Shown one piece after another: positions 1 to 7,610 of a stretch of DNA of 7,806 nucleotides (position 1 is the stretch's first letter; every line of letters starts with the position of its first letter). The notes below the pieces were generated by a model. The model was not told the origin of the DNA. It saw nothing but the letters and a program-made list of their open reading frames with translations, and did no database searches. The stretch covers positions 1 through 7,806 of the forward strand of contig JAIDKJ010000304.1 in NCBI GenBank assembly GCA_029051835.1, given 5' to 3'. The translations under genes were made by a program, and so were the position numbers. Source of the stretch: Paramuribaculum sp. (GTDB lineage: Bacteria > Bacteroidota > Bacteroidia > Bacteroidales > Muribaculaceae).

Positions 1-1
1 A

Positions 2-2116
2 CTCCGACACACTCTATTGACCGCTGCAGCTATTGCTGTGGCGGTCACCGCCTGCAGCCGGCATGACAATACCACAAGGCTCACCGACTATGTCGATCCG
101 ACGATCGGCAGCGGCGCGCACGGCCATGTGTTTGTAGGCGCCAGCGTACCCTACGGCATGGTGCAGCTTGGCCCTACGAGCATCACTCAGGCTTGGGACT
201 GGACTTCGGGCTATCACGAGTCGGACAGCACCGTGATAGGGTTTTCGCATACCCACCTGTCGGGCACCGGCGTAGGCGACCTGTTTGATATCACCCTGAT
301 GCCAGTTGTCGGCGAAGTGACCTACGCCCGTGGCAATCACGACGACCCGGAGAGCGGCATGTGGAGCCTCGCCGACCGCTCACGGGAGGTGGCCAAGGCC
401 GGATATTATGCCGTGCCGCTGACACGCTACGGCATTCTCGCCGAAATGACCGCCACCAACCGTGCCGGATTTCACCGCTACACATTTCCGGCCACTGACT
501 CGGCCGCGATAGTCATAGATCTGCAGAACGGCGGATGCTGGGACAAGGCTACCGATACGGAGATGATGCCTGTGAGCGACCGTATGATCGCAGGGCATAG
601 ATTCTCCACCGGATGGTCCGACGACCAGAAGGTGTATTTCGCAGCCGAGTTTTCCGAGCCGTTCGAAGAGTTTACGCTCCACGGTTTTGAAAACCGCTTC
701 GGACGCGTGTCGTTCGCTCCGATGAAGGATGGAGCGCAGGTGACGGTCAGGGTAGGCATTTCGCCCACCTCGGTCGATGCGGCGATAGCCAACCTGCGCG
801 CCGAAACCGACGGGAAGAGCTTCGACCAAGTGGCGGCCGAGGCCGACAGCATCTGGAATCATGAGCTGGCGCGGGTGACGGTGGAAAGCGATGACACCAC
901 CGAACTGCGCAAGTTCTATACAGCCATGTATCATGTGATGATACTTCCGGCCACGTTCAACGACTATGGAGCCGCACCGGCCTACACGATCCTCTCGCTG
1001 TGGGACACCTATCGCACTCATCTGCCGCTGCTGTCTGTCATCGACAGGGAGCGCAGCGCCGAGATAGTCAACTGTATGATCGACCTCTACGAGAAGGAAG
1101 GTCATCTGCCGGTATGGCATCTCTGGGGATGGGACAACTACTGCATGGTGGGCAATCCGGGCATTATTCCGGTGGCCGACGCAGTTGTGAAACGTACGCC
1201 GGGCGTCGATGCGGCGCGGGCCATGAAGGCGATGCTCGCCACGGCCAACGACACCACGAGAGGACTCGGCGAACGACGCCGGCTCGGATATACGCCTATA
1301 GAGGCTATCAACGAGGCGCTGTCTTACGACATGGAGTATGCCATAGCCGACGCCGCTATAGCCAATGCGGCCATGGCGGTGGGCGACACTGCCACGGCGG
1401 CGGAATTTACCGGACGCAGTCATTCGTGGCGCAACTATTTCGACCCGTCGACCGGATTCGTGCGTGGCCGCGACAGGGCGGGCAAATGGCGCGAGCCGTT
1501 CGATCCCAATTTCGTGGATCACCGCAACAACGACTACACCGAAGGCAACGCATGGCAATACACATGGCTTGTGCCGCACGACATTGACGGACTTGTTGAC
1601 AAGTTCGGCTCGCGTGAGATCACCGTTGAGCGGCTCGACTCGCTTTTCACGGCCGACTCCAGCCTGCGGGGCAACGTATCGCCCGACATCACGGGGCTGA
1701 TCGGACAATATGTGCATGGCAACGAGCCAAGTCATCATATCATCTATCTGTACTCCATGCTCGGACGTCCCGACAAGGCGGCGGAGCTGTCCAACCGGGT
1801 TATCACCACACTCTACGACGATACCCGCACAGGTTTGTCGGGCAATGAGGACTGCGGACAGATGTCGGCATGGCTGGTCATGTCGGCGCTCGGTTTCTAT
1901 CAGACCGAGCCGGCAGGAGCCCGCTATTGGTTCGGCCGTCCGCATTTCCAAAAGGCCTCTGTGAAAGTGCCCGGAGGCACGTTCACAGTCGTGCGCCGTG
2001 GCGATGGGATGAAGCCCGAAAAGGTGATGCTCAATGGCCGTGAACTTGATCGCCATTACATCACCCACGACGAGATAATGGATGGCGGCGAGCTTGTGTT
2101 TGTCATGGGATCATAG
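2..2116 (+). CDS. GH92 family alpha-mannosidase, lipoprotein, 5' end cut by window
   Basis: A secreted exo-acting glycosidase of family GH92, which removes alpha-linked mannose with calcium, typically from host or yeast glycans. The frame is open to the left edge and the visible residues LLTAAAIAVAVTAC end in a lipobox (Cys codon 53-55), so the real start lies a few codons upstream; the TTG at 17 is unlikely to be the start. Family signatures in order: the N-terminal beta-sandwich block with DPTIGSGAHGH, PYGMVQLGP and GFSHTHLSGTG (about 89-290); SLWDTYRTHLPL and LPVWHLWGWDNYCMVG of the helical barrel (about 990-1155); YTEGNAWQYTW, whose Glu (1541-1543) fits the general acid; HGNEPSHH (1715-1738); and SGNEDCGQMSAW, whose Asp (1850-1852) fits the catalytic base. 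The C-terminus is intact, and about 700 visible residues match a full-length enzyme. Linkage specificity cannot be read from the sequence. Whether it sits in a polysaccharide utilisation locus depends on genes left of the window. Confidence 0.93.
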   Translation, partial: LRHTLLTAAAIAVAVTACSRHDNTTRLTDYVDPTIGSGAHGHVFVGASVPYGMVQLGPTSITQAWDWTSGYHESDSTVIGFSHTHLSGTGVGDLFDITLMPVVGEVTYARGNHDDPESGMWSLADRSREVAKAGYYAVPLTRYGILAEMTATNRAGFHRYTFPATDSAAIVIDLQNGGCWDKATDTEMMPVSDRMIAGHRFSTGWSDDQKVYFAAEFSEPFEEFTLHGFENRFGRVSFAPMKDGAQVTVRVGISPTSVDAAIANLRAETDGKSFDQVAAEADSIWNHELARVTVESDDTTELRKFYTAMYHVMILPATFNDYGAAPAYTILSLWDTYRTHLPLLSVIDRERSAEIVNCMIDLYEKEGHLPVWHLWGWDNYCMVGNPGIIPVADAVVKRTPGVDAARAMKAMLATANDTTRGLGERRRLGYTPIEAINEALSYDMEYAIADAAIANAAMAVGDTATAAEFTGRSHSWRNYFDPSTGFVRGRDRAGKWREPFDPNFVDHRNNDYTEGNAWQYTWLVPHDIDGLVDKFGSREITVERLDSLFTADSSLRGNVSPDITGLIGQYVHGNEPSHHIIYLYSMLGRPDKAAELSNRVITTLYDDTRTGLSGNEDCGQMSAWLVMSALGFYQTEPAGARYWFGRPHFQKASVKVPGGTFTVVRRGDGMKPEKVMLNGRELDRHYITHDEIMDGGELVFVMGS

Positions 2117-2151
2117 CCCTCGGCAGACAGTGCCGTGCGTGTGCCGGCGTG

Positions 2152-2182
2152 TTGCAGAGAATACAGATTATTATTAATTTTG
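2152..2182 (+). promoter_or_regulatory. Bacteroidetes-type promoter for the small lipoprotein
   Basis: A -7 element TAATTTTG (2175-2182) fits the TAnnTTTG consensus, with TTG at 2152-2154 as the -33 core and a 20-base gap. It starts only 35 bases after the GH92 stop, so the lipoprotein has its own transcript. The start codon follows about 20 bases later behind an A-rich leader without a Shine-Dalgarno sequence. Confidence 0.75.
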
Positions 2183-2203
2183 CATCGCTAAAAACAAACC
2201 GAT

Positions 2204-2608
2204 ATGAAAAAAATAACTAATTTGCTGATTGTGGCTGTAATAGCCATGATGACACTGACCACTGCATGCAGTGGCGCCAAGGATGCCGCTCTTGAAAAGG
2301 TGGTAGAACAGATCAACGAGCAGATCAAGGATCAGAAAATGCCTGGTATCGTGGAGATGAAGCTCACCTTCGACGACTCTTACGTGGTCTACAACTACAC
2401 CGTCGACGAGGAAGTTTCCGATATGGCCACCATCAAGGAAGGCGCCGAGGAGTCGAAAAAGAATCTCTACAACACTGTTGTAAGCCAGCCCTCCAACAAG
2501 GCTTTCATCGATCTGATCAAGACTCTCGACCGCGGCCTTAAGTTTGATTACAAAGGCAACAAGAGCGGCGAGCACGTAGAGATCGTCTTCGAGAAAGACG
2601 AGCTTTGA
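2204..2608 (+). CDS. Small lipoprotein of unknown function (134 aa)
   Basis: I do not recognise the family. The N-terminus (MKKI, a hydrophobic stretch, then TTAC with Cys at residue 22) is a clear lipoprotein signal peptide, so the mature product is a membrane-anchored protein of about 113 residues in the periplasm or on the outer membrane. The mature part is charged and soluble: an amphipathic helix (about residues 26-45, ALEKVVEQINEQIKDQ), a beta-like segment (MKLTFDDSYVVYNYTVDEE, about 52-70), a second helical part (75-110) and a final strand (VEIVFEKDEL). This alternation of helix and strand suggests a compact alpha/beta fold, which is inference. There are no cysteines after the anchor and no obvious catalytic motif. 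It is a single-gene transcript, with a promoter just upstream and an intrinsic terminator just downstream. The start is fixed by the signal peptide and by the distance from the -7 element. Confidence 0.85.
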   Translation: MKKITNLLIVAVIAMMTLTTACSGAKDAALEKVVEQINEQIKDQKMPGIVEMKLTFDDSYVVYNYTVDEEVSDMATIKEGAEESKKNLYNTVVSQPSNKAFIDLIKTLDRGLKFDYKGNKSGEHVEIVFEKDEL

Positions 2609-2651
2609 TAGCTCCCCGTAAGGCGGAATAATTTTTCCCCCGGCATAAAAG

Positions 2652-2687
2652 TGCGACAGCTCCGGATCCGAAGCTGCCGCATTTTTT
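2652..2687 (+). terminator. Intrinsic terminator after the small lipoprotein gene
   Basis: The arms 2652-2664 and 2669-2681 pair (TGCGACAGCTCCG with CGAAGCTGCCGCA) except for two mismatches, around a GATC loop. Six T residues (2682-2687) follow directly. It lies 43 bases after the stop codon. Confidence 0.85.
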
Positions 2688-2746
2688 ATGGCGATTTATA
2701 TCGCTGGCATCATCGTTTTCACTATCGGTTTTATGCAGTCCCACTC

Positions 2747-2777
2747 TTTGAAATGAATGCAGAATTTGCTATATTTG
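2747..2777 (+). promoter_or_regulatory. Consensus Bacteroidetes promoter upstream of the GH2 fragment
   Basis: TTTG at 2747-2750 and TATATTTG at 2770-2777 match the -33 and -7 elements exactly, with a 19-base gap. This is the closest match to consensus in the window. It would start a transcript near 2785, about 70 bases before the preferred start codon at 2856. Confidence 0.8.
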
Positions 2778-2855
2778 CATAAATTACCCGTCAAATTATG
2801 TCGGTTTTGATTTTTGAAAGTCACTTATGACTCTTACATGCTGACCTGTAATGCA

Positions 2856-3200
2856 ATGAACAAAAAAATTCTGGCTCTTGTGGCCATGATGGCGACGATC
2901 CTGCCAGTATTTTCAAGGACGGAATATTCAAAGGCCGGTTTTTTCACGGTTGACGGCACCGGTCGAACTGTCGCGAGCATGAATCCCGCATGGAGGTTTC
3001 ATCGCGGAGATGTGTCGGGTGCGTCCGATGTCGATATGATATATTCCGACAAGGAGGCAATGCTTGTCGGAAAAGGCCGACTCGGCATGTCGTCAGGCGA
3101 CGGTGTTTCAATCGATCCCGAGCAGGAACGGAGCGCGCGCGAAAAAAGTGCGGGCCGCCTGCTTGAAGTCGAGCGTCAGCAAAGTGAGTTCGGCGAATGA
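2856..3200 (+). pseudogene. Probable N-terminal remnant of a secreted GH2-type glycosidase
   Basis: The frame encodes a signal peptide (MNKKILALVAMMATILPVFS) and then FFTVDGTGRTVASMNPAWR followed by FHRGDVSGASDVD. The last two stretches look like the start of the N-terminal jelly-roll domain of GH2 beta-galactosidase/beta-mannosidase-like enzymes from Bacteroidales, where WRFhxGDvxGA is followed by a DDsxWxxVxLPHDW-like block. Here the similarity fades after YSDKEA (about residue 67). The remaining 48 residues are charged, low in hydrophobics and unlike GH2, and a stop follows at residue 115. GH2 enzymes usually have 600-1000 residues. No other frame in 3050-3350 continues the domain, so a large deletion or replacement is more likely than a single frameshift. 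I prefer the ATG at 2856 over one at 2814 because it begins a standard signal peptide. The family link is from recalled motifs. A genuine short secreted protein is the alternative. Confidence 0.5.
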
Positions 3201-3327
3201 CTGCCGTAGCGGGCTGAATATTGCCTATGCCCGGCAGTCCTTTGAGCGAATGTCGCGGGCGAGAGGGCGGTGCAGTGTGTGAAAATGTTTTTTTTGGCGC
3301 CGCACGGCCGCTTCTTGTGCGAAGAGA

Positions 3328-3359
3328 TTGGATTATTCCGACTGATTTATGTAATTTTG
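3328..3359 (+). promoter_or_regulatory. Promoter of gpmI
   Basis: TAATTTTG at 3352-3359 fits the -7 consensus, with TTG at 3328-3330 as the -33 core and a 21-base gap. The gpmI start codon lies 40 bases after the -7 element. The stretch 3201-3327 between the GH2 fragment and this promoter shows no gene or hairpin that I can support. Confidence 0.75.
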
Positions 3360-3399
3360 CATACGTAAAAATTGACAACAAACTCGTAACAGAACAGAT

Positions 3400-4911
3400 A
3401 TGTCACAGAAAGCATTACTCATGATTCTCGACGGGTGGGGCATCGGCAACCACTCGAAGGGCGATGTGATCTACTCCACACCGACTCCGGCATGGGACAA
3501 ACTCATGGCCAAGTATCCTCACTCGCAGCTTCAGGCAAGCGGTGAAAATGTCGGACTTCCCGACGGCCAGATGGGCAACTCTGAGGTCGGCCACCTGAAT
3601 ATAGGCGCCGGACGTGTGGTCTATCAGGATCTCGTTAAGATCAACAAGGCATGTGCCGACGGCTCGATCATGGAGAATCCCGAGATCAAGAACGCATTCG
3701 GCTATGCCAAAGAGTCGGGCAAGGCTATCCACTTCATGGGTCTTACCTCCGACGGTGGCGTGCATTCGTCGCTCGACCATCTTTTCGCACTCTGCGATAT
3801 CGCCAAGGCCTACGGTCTTGAGAAGGTATATATCCACTGCTTCATGGACGGCCGCGACACCGATCCGCACAGCGGCAAGGGATTCATCGAAACCCTTCAG
3901 GCACACTGCGCCAAGTCGGCCGGACAGATAGCGTCGATTGTAGGACGTTACTACGCTATGGACCGCGACAAACGCTGGGAGCGTGTGAAAGTAGCCTACG
4001 ATCTTCTTGTCAACGGCGAGGGAGAGCAGGCCACCGATATGGTTGCGGCCATGCAGCAGAGCTATGACAACGATGTCACCGACGAATTCGTGAAGCCTAT
4101 CCACAACGCCGCCGTCGACGGCACCATCAAGGAGGGCGACGCTGTAATCTTCTTCAACTACCGTAACGACCGCGCCAAGGAGCTGACCACAGTGCTCACC
4201 CAGCACGACATGCCCGAAGCCGGAATGCATACCGTCAAGGATCTCCAGTATTACTGCATGACTCCCTACGACGCTTCGTTCACCGGAGTGCATATCCTCT
4301 TCGACAAGGAGAATGTTGGCAATACTCTTGGCGAATATCTGTCGTCGCTCGGCAAGAAGCAGCTTCATATAGCCGAAACCGAGAAGTATGCCCATGTGAC
4401 ATTCTTCTTCAACGGCGGTCGCGAAGCTCCCTACGAGGGCGAGGATCGCATTCTCGTGGCTTCGCCCAAGGTAGCCACCTACGACCTCAAGCCCGAGATG
4501 AGCGCCTATGAGGTTTGCGACAAGCTTGTGGAGGCTATCCGCAGCGAGGAGTATGACTTCATCGTGGTCAACTATGCCAACGGCGACATGGTGGGGCACA
4601 CCGGAGTCTACGAGGCGATCGAAAAAGCTGTGAAGGCTGTCGACGAATGCGTCGGCCGCACCATTGATGCAGCTGTCGCAGCCGGCTACGAGGCCATCAT
4701 CATTGCCGACCATGGCAATGCCGACAACGCCATCAATGCCGACGGCACTCCCAATACCGCCCACTCGCTCAACCCCGTGCCCTGTATCTACGTCACAGAA
4801 AAGAGCGGAGTGAATGTCGCCGACGGACGTCTGGCCGACGTGGCTCCCACCATCCTCAAGATCATGGGTCTGAATCAGCCGGCCGAGATGACCGGCCACG
4901 CGCTTATCTGA
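3400..4911 (+). CDS. gpmI: 2,3-bisphosphoglycerate-independent phosphoglycerate mutase
   Basis: Cytoplasmic glycolytic and gluconeogenic enzyme that interconverts 3- and 2-phosphoglycerate through a phosphoserine intermediate, using two Mn2+ ions. It is full length for the family (503 residues). Residues that match the known active site: metal ligand D11 in DGWG, nucleophile S61 in MGNSEVGH, H122 in DGGVHSS, R152 and D153 in DGRDTDP, R183 and R189 in [13 protein letters not shown]255 and R258 in [10 protein letters not shown]329 in [12 protein letters not shown]396 and H400 in [10 protein letters not shown]437 and H438 in ADHGN, and H455 in TAHSLNPVP. The phosphatase-like part is split (about 1-75 and 310-503) around the phosphotransferase domain, as in the Geobacillus enzyme. 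The start at 3400 gives the standard N-terminus [14 protein letters not shown] and lies at a normal distance from the promoter. It is monocistronic, with its own promoter and terminator. Confidence 0.98.
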   Translation: MSQKALLMILDGWGIGNHSKGDVIYSTPTPAWDKLMAKYPHSQLQASGENVGLPDGQMGNSEVGHLNIGAGRVVYQDLVKINKACADGSIMENPEIKNAFGYAKESGKAIHFMGLTSDGGVHSSLDHLFALCDIAKAYGLEKVYIHCFMDGRDTDPHSGKGFIETLQAHCAKSAGQIASIVGRYYAMDRDKRWERVKVAYDLLVNGEGEQATDMVAAMQQSYDNDVTDEFVKPIHNAAVDGTIKEGDAVIFFNYRNDRAKELTTVLTQHDMPEAGMHTVKDLQYYCMTPYDASFTGVHILFDKENVGNTLGEYLSSLGKKQLHIAETEKYAHVTFFFNGGREAPYEGEDRILVASPKVATYDLKPEMSAYEVCDKLVEAIRSEEYDFIVVNYANGDMVGHTGVYEAIEKAVKAVDECVGRTIDAAVAAGYEAIIIADHGNADNAINADGTPNTAHSLNPVPCIYVTEKSGVNVADGRLADVAPTILKIMGLNQPAEMTGHALI

Positions 4912-4941
4912 TCTTTAAGCGCAGTTTCGCTATAAAACTAC

Positions 4942-4990
4942 AGGATCCTGTGTCAGCCTTCCGGCTTTTGGCACAGGATCCTTTGTTTTT
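4942..4990 (+). terminator. Intrinsic terminator of gpmI, possibly bidirectional
   Basis: AGGATCCTGTGTCA (4942-4955) pairs with TGGCACAGGATCCT (4969-4982), 14 pairs with one G-T wobble. An extra AGCC/GGCT pairing is possible in the loop, and TTTGTTTTT follows. On the other strand the hairpin is followed by a shorter run, AGTTTTAT. It could therefore also stop transcripts arriving from the convergent guaB unit, which ends at 5067 and shows no other clear terminator. Confidence 0.85.
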
Positions 4991-5066
4991 GTCGGACTTG
5001 GGGCGTATGGGTCGGTTCGGTACCGACAGTCGGGTCTTCGTGACGCCGGTCATCCACGCCGTTTTG

Positions 5067-5846
5067 TCAGTCGTTATATCTGATTTCATACCGTGATCGC
5101 AGCCGCTCGATGTAAAGCCTTTTCAGCCGTGAGCGGTTGATCATCTCAAGCCGGTCGGCCACATCCGAAGGCTCTTCGGGCTGCTCCAGTATGCGTCCCT
5201 CTACGGTCATGGCGGCAGTCCACGGTTCGGCGACGGTGGGAGAGGGGAGCGGATCGCCCCATACGGCATGGTCGGCCCAGCGGTTGGCTCCGCGACCGAC
5301 AAGGAGTTTCACCAGTCGCACACTCTTGCCGAGCCGGCGCATCAGTTCGGCTCGGCGCTCATAGTGGTCGGTCGACGTCATGGCGCGTAGCATCGCGGTC
5401 GCCGAATCGGCCTGCTCTTGCGTCATAGCCATCACGATCTCCCCTTTGAAACGCGGCGCATCCCACCGCAGGCTGTCGCGGCACATGTCAAACAGTTGCC
5501 GGGAAGTGATCGTGTCGTTGGCCGCAAGGCTGTCGAGCGCAAGGCTTTCAGCGTCCATGACGGCCATCTGACGTGCGACGATCGCGTCGGCTGAGCGGTC
5601 GGCCTGATGCAGTTCTGCTCCGGCTTCGGCGGCAGCGGCGAGCTTAAGCGCGTATTCCTCGAAGAGCCGTAGCGATAGCGAGTCGGACTTTGTGCCGGAA
5701 CCGAAAAGTTCGCGAAAATCATCTTCGCCGACGGTGATCGTGCCGACGGCGATCGTAGGAAAGCGTTCTGCCGCTGCAGCATGAGGCTGCAACGGCAGAA
5801 ACATTATTGTCAGTCCTGCTGCAAGCAGGCGTAAGCTGTGGATCAC
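5067..5846 (-). CDS. Secreted SurA-like protein without a parvulin domain (259 aa)
   Basis: Residues 1-26 form a signal peptide ending PHAAAA, so the product is periplasmic. Residues 30-100 (TIAVGTITVGEDDFRELF, then a helical stretch with EEYALKLAAAAEAG) resemble the chaperone N-domain of Bacteroidetes SurA/PpiC-like foldases, which contain 'vNYKLKVAEAEAAG'-like text. Residues 128-135 (WDAPRFKG), 196-207 (GANRWADHAVWG) and the end (LKRLYIERLRSRYEI) resemble the C-terminal part of the same proteins (WdaPhyKG, GdNkfVDklVF, WvaeLRkkYxV). The PPIase domain and its motifs are missing, and the usual length is about 450-530 residues. The start is GTG, overlapping the guaB stop as GTGA. That start gives a complete signal peptide, whereas the first internal Met (residue 15) would cut it. 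The role is probably in outer-membrane protein handling. The assignment rests on recalled motifs and on the guaB neighbourhood, where such foldases are common in Bacteroidales. Confidence 0.75.
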   Translation of the reverse strand: MIHSLRLLAAGLTIMFLPLQPHAAAAERFPTIAVGTITVGEDDFRELFGSGTKSDSLSLRLFEEYALKLAAAAEAGAELHQADRSADAIVARQMAVMDAESLALDSLAANDTITSRQLFDMCRDSLRWDAPRFKGEIVMAMTQEQADSATAMLRAMTSTDHYERRAELMRRLGKSVRLVKLLVGRGANRWADHAVWGDPLPSPTVAEPWTAAMTVEGRILEQPEEPSDVADRLEMINRSRLKRLYIERLRSRYEIRYND

Positions 5847-7321
5847 TGGTGTGAGGCGCTGTAGTTGGGTGCTTCGCTTGTGATGGCTACATCGTGGGGG
5901 TGGCTTTCGGCCACGCCTGCATTGGTGATGCGTGTGAACTTCGCATTATGGAGCTGTTCTATGTTGGCAGCGCCGCAATAGCCCATTCCCGAACGCAGGC
6001 CTCCGAGCATCTGGTAGGTCACCTCGTAGAGCGCTCCCTTGTAGGGCACACGGGCGGCGATGCCTTCGGGCACGAGTTTCTTCACGTCGCATTCTCCGGC
6101 CTGGAAATAGCGGTCCTTCGATCCTTTCTCCATGGCTTCGAGCGATCCCATTCCGCGGTAAGCCTTGTATTTACGTCCGTTGTAGATGATGGTTTCGCCC
6201 GGCGACTCCTCTACACCGGCAAGCATTCCGCCGAGCATCACGCTGTAGGCTCCGGCAGCGAGCGCCTTCACGATGTCGCCGGAGTAGCGTATGCCTCCGT
6301 CGGCTATCAGAGGCACGCCTGTGCCTTTCAGAGCCTTGGCTACATCATAGACGGCCGAAAGCTGGGGTACGCCCACGCCGGCGATAACGCGGGTGGTGCA
6401 TATCGATCCGGGGCCGATGCCTACCTTTACGCCGTCGGCGCCGTTGTCCACGAGATATTTGGCAGCTTCGCCTGTGGCTAGGTTGCCTACCACTACGTCG
6501 ATGTGGGGATATTTTTCCTTGACAGCCTTGAGCACACCGACCACGCCGCGCGAATGGCCATGGGCGGTGTCGATCACGATGGCGTCAACTCCGGCCTCGA
6601 CGAGAGCGTCGACGCGTTCCATGGAGTCGTTGGTGACGCCGACACCGGCGGCTACGCGCAGACGTCCGAGCGCGTCCTTGCAGGCGTTGGGTTTGTCTTT
6701 GGCCTTGGTTATGTCCTTGTAGGTGACCAGTCCTACGAGTTTGCCGTCCGAACCCACCACGGGGAGCTTTTCGATCTTGTGCTCCTGCAGTATTTTCGCA
6801 GCTTCCTCAAGGTTGGTCGACTGATTGGTGGTCACGAGGTTCTGGGAGGTCATCACTTCGTCAATGGGACGGTCGAGATTGCGCTCGAAGCGCAGGTCGC
6901 GGTTGGTGACGATGCCCACGAGGTGACGCTCGTCGTCGACCACCGGTATGCCGCCGATGTGGAACTCCTCCATCATGGCCAGAGCGTCGCGCACAGTCTT
7001 GCCGCGCTTGATGGTGACCGGATCATAGATCATGCCGTTTTCGGCGCGTTTCACCGCGTGAACCTGACGGGCCTGCTCGGCGATGGTCATGTTTTTGTGT
7101 ATGACACCGATGCCGCCCTCGCGTGCTATGGCTATGGCAAGCTGGGCTTCGGTGACCGTGTCCATGGCCGCCGATACCAGAGGTACGTTGAGCTCAATGT
7201 TGCGTGAAAACTTGGTGCGGAGGTTGACCTCGCGGGGGAGGACTTCCGAATAGGACGGGATAAGAAGGACATCGTCAAATGTCAGTCCGTCCATTTTTAC
7301 TCGATCTGCAATAAACGACAT
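5843..7321 (-). CDS. guaB: Inosine-5'-monophosphate dehydrogenase
   Basis: Cytoplasmic enzyme that oxidises IMP to XMP with NAD+, the first committed step of guanine nucleotide synthesis. It is full length (492 residues). The N-terminal barrel part shows [17 protein letters not shown] (13-29) and [12 protein letters not shown] (47-58). Two CBS domains occupy about 95-210 ([10 protein letters not shown] and [19 protein letters not shown]). The second barrel part has DTAHGHS with D251, GNLATGE (279-285), the potassium and active-site loop [11 protein letters not shown] with catalytic C308, [10 protein letters not shown] with D341, and [10 protein letters not shown] (388-397). The mobile flap includes DRYFQ with R404 and [11 protein letters not shown] (420-430). 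Nothing is missing. It is the first gene of a minus-strand unit and overlaps the following SurA-like gene by 4 bases, which suggests translational coupling. Confidence 0.98.
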   Translation of the reverse strand: MSFIADRVKMDGLTFDDVLLIPSYSEVLPREVNLRTKFSRNIELNVPLVSAAMDTVTEAQLAIAIAREGGIGVIHKNMTIAEQARQVHAVKRAENGMIYDPVTIKRGKTVRDALAMMEEFHIGGIPVVDDERHLVGIVTNRDLRFERNLDRPIDEVMTSQNLVTTNQSTNLEEAAKILQEHKIEKLPVVGSDGKLVGLVTYKDITKAKDKPNACKDALGRLRVAAGVGVTNDSMERVDALVEAGVDAIVIDTAHGHSRGVVGVLKAVKEKYPHIDVVVGNLATGEAAKYLVDNGADGVKVGIGPGSICTTRVIAGVGVPQLSAVYDVAKALKGTGVPLIADGGIRYSGDIVKALAAGAYSVMLGGMLAGVEESPGETIIYNGRKYKAYRGMGSLEAMEKGSKDRYFQAGECDVKKLVPEGIAARVPYKGALYEVTYQMLGGLRSGMGYCGAANIEQLHNAKFTRITNAGVAESHPHDVAITSEAPNYSASHQ

Positions 7322-7355
7322 AAACTGTATGAAACGTTATGGATTTAATTGCACG

Positions 7356-7363
7356 CAAAGTTA
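7356..7363 (-). promoter_or_regulatory. -7 element of the guaB promoter
   Basis: On the minus strand the bases read TAACTTTG, a match to TAnnTTTG, about 35 bases before the guaB start codon. No good TTTG is seen 19-21 bases upstream, so the -33 element is weak or absent. A run of seven A on the minus strand (7399-7405) lies at about -50 to -56 and could act as an UP-like element; that is inference. Confidence 0.6.
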
Positions 7364-7434
7364 CGCAGAATTTTCGAGATAGACGTCGTGAACCGCTGTT
7401 TTTTTAAGCTATCCGGAGGTGTCTGATAATGCAC

Positions 7435-7497
7435 TTGTAAATTAGGGAGATAAGATGGGGTTGTAACACGGTTGTAATCATTTTAACGCGCTTTAAC
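7435..7497 (+). repeat. Helically spaced TTGTAAC-like repeats upstream of the sigma factor promoter
   Basis: Copies read TTGTAAC (7461), TTGTAAT (7472), TTTTAAC (7481) and CTTTAAC (7491), with start-to-start steps of 11, 9 and 10 bases. The first two belong to an exact 8-base repeat, GGTTGTAA (7459 and 7470). A further TTGTAAA stands apart at 7435. The array ends 10 bases before the -33 core of the sigma factor promoter, a usual place for activator or sigma-factor contacts. Apart from these repeats and the two promoters, the intergenic stretch 7322-7610 shows nothing that I can support. Confidence 0.45.
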
Positions 7498-7507
7498 ATC
7501 AAATCGC

Positions 7508-7536
7508 TTGCAGGCCCCGTATATGACGTAACTTTG
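7508..7536 (+). promoter_or_regulatory. Promoter of the ECF sigma factor gene
   Basis: TAACTTTG at 7529-7536 fits the -7 consensus, with TTG at 7508-7510 as the -33 core and an 18-base gap, one base shorter than usual. The predicted leader is about 70 bases long. Confidence 0.7.
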
Positions 7537-7610
7537 CATCGTCGAACCAATCAATAACTGAGGGTTCAGCACAACGCAAAACAATAGTAGACAACAAAAC
7601 CCGATACGAC

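Noticed and set aside
380..2068. Long open frame (562 codons) antisense to the GH92 gene
   Set aside because: It lies entirely within a gene with clear family motifs, its translation is rich in Arg, His and Val without any domain, and GC-rich coding bias commonly leaves such antisense frames open.
2121..2135. Small hairpin CGGCA-GACAG-TGCCG after the GH92 stop as a terminator
   Set aside because: The stem is only 5 pairs and no T run follows, so it is not supported as an intrinsic terminator.
2594..2605. C-terminal KDEL on the small lipoprotein
   Set aside because: KDEL is an endoplasmic reticulum retention signal in eukaryotes; in a bacterial lipoprotein it is a chance match.
2944..3381. 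Minus-strand frame of 145 codons across the GH2 fragment
   Set aside because: It is rich in Arg, Pro and His, has no motif, and overlaps the gpmI promoter; I see no minus-strand promoter for it.
3415..4899. Long open frame (494 codons) antisense to gpmI
   Set aside because: It mirrors gpmI almost end to end; its composition is typical of a codon-bias shadow and no promoter or start context supports it.
5894..7207. Plus-strand open frames across guaB
   Set aside because: They are antisense shadows of a fully conserved IMP dehydrogenase gene, with no domains and His/Val/Gly-rich translations.
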